NCBI RefSeq assembly: GCF_031119335.1
Contig: NZ_JAVHXT010000014.1
Location: 56,283-119,778 of the forward strand
Origin: Pedobacter sp.
GTDB taxonomy: Bacteria > Bacteroidota > Bacteroidia > Sphingobacteriales > Sphingobacteriaceae
Length of the DNA: 63,496 nt
Direction: 5' to 3'
In this document: in pieces, positions 63,443 to 63,496 of the stretch
Layout of the letters: each line of letters opens with the position of its first letter
How positions within the stretch are numbered: position 1 is the first letter of the stretch
The notes under the pieces: model-generated
Seen by the model: only the letters and a program-made list of their open reading frames with translations
Database searches by the model: none
Told to the model about the DNA's origin: nothing
Program-made: the position numbers and the translations under genes

Positions 63443-63496
63443 GGCCCGTTCGTCTAGGGGTTAGGACGCCAGATTTTCATTCTGGAAACAGGGGTT
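63443..63496 (+). tRNA. tRNA-Glu (TTC), 3' part beyond window
   Basis: Begins GGCCCGTTCGTCTAGGGG. The anticodon stem CCAGA/TCTGG closes the loop TTTTCAT with anticodon TTC. The sequence stops at the T arm (GGGGTT) because the window ends. Confidence 0.93.

Overview
The window is chromosomal DNA from a low-GC member of the Bacteroidota, most likely a Sphingobacteriaceae (Pedobacter-like) bacterium. The evidence is two SusC/SusD outer-membrane pairs, type IX secretion (T9SS) C-terminal sorting domains, lipoproteins of the DUF5689, DUF4843 and PKD-like types, a FecR anti-sigma factor, and tRNA promoters of the Bacteroidota form TTTG-N19/20-TAnnTTTG.

Layout. 1-7.9 kb, mostly minus strand: a collagen-like secreted protein cut by the window edge, a large outer-membrane beta-barrel protein, an M1 metallopeptidase, a carboxypeptidase-regulatory-domain protein and an ArsC/Spx-like reductase. 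8.2-14.2 kb, plus strand: a signalling operon of a CHASE3-GAF hybrid histidine kinase with three receiver domains, a CheR methyltransferase and a second hybrid kinase. 14.2-16.7 kb, minus: housekeeping pth, rplY, prs and tRNA-Gln. 16.9-20.0 kb: a large DUF2723 membrane protein. 20.8-31.6 kb: accA, a 59-aa membrane protein missed by length cut-offs, an S10 peptidase, a decayed IS200-like transposase beside a palindromic repeat block, an ectonucleotidase-like phosphodiesterase, a DUF1501/DUF1800 pair, an outer-membrane protein/lipoprotein pair and a rhodanese.

31.9-52.2 kb is a polysaccharide-utilization-like locus. Transcribed leftwards are a sialidase-fold protein, then NTF2-like protein, SusC, SusD, a DUF5689 lipoprotein, a small secreted protein, two T9SS-sorted proteins and two paralogous beta-propellers. 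A second leftward operon encodes a BASS transporter, an APH-fold kinase, an HpaI-type aldolase and a beta-propeller glycosidase-like protein. An AraC-family regulator gene lies between the two operons. Three promoters of this locus carry the same arrangement: two AATTATC-containing half-sites 21 bp apart, then exactly 28 bp, then a GAnnTTTG -7-like box. This ties the whole locus to one activator, probably the AraC protein, and is the strongest new observation here.

52.4-63.5 kb: tRNA-Pro, an FMN reductase, then a rightward operon of FecR, STN-type SusC, SusD, DUF4843 lipoprotein, PKD-like lipoprotein and a TlpA-like thioredoxin. No sigma factor gene accompanies FecR, and a potentially structured leader separates FecR from SusC. 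The window ends inside a tRNA-Glu with a clear promoter.

Intergenic DNA is rich in short palindromes (REP/BIME-like, several sequence families), one block of which lies next to a degraded REP-type transposase.
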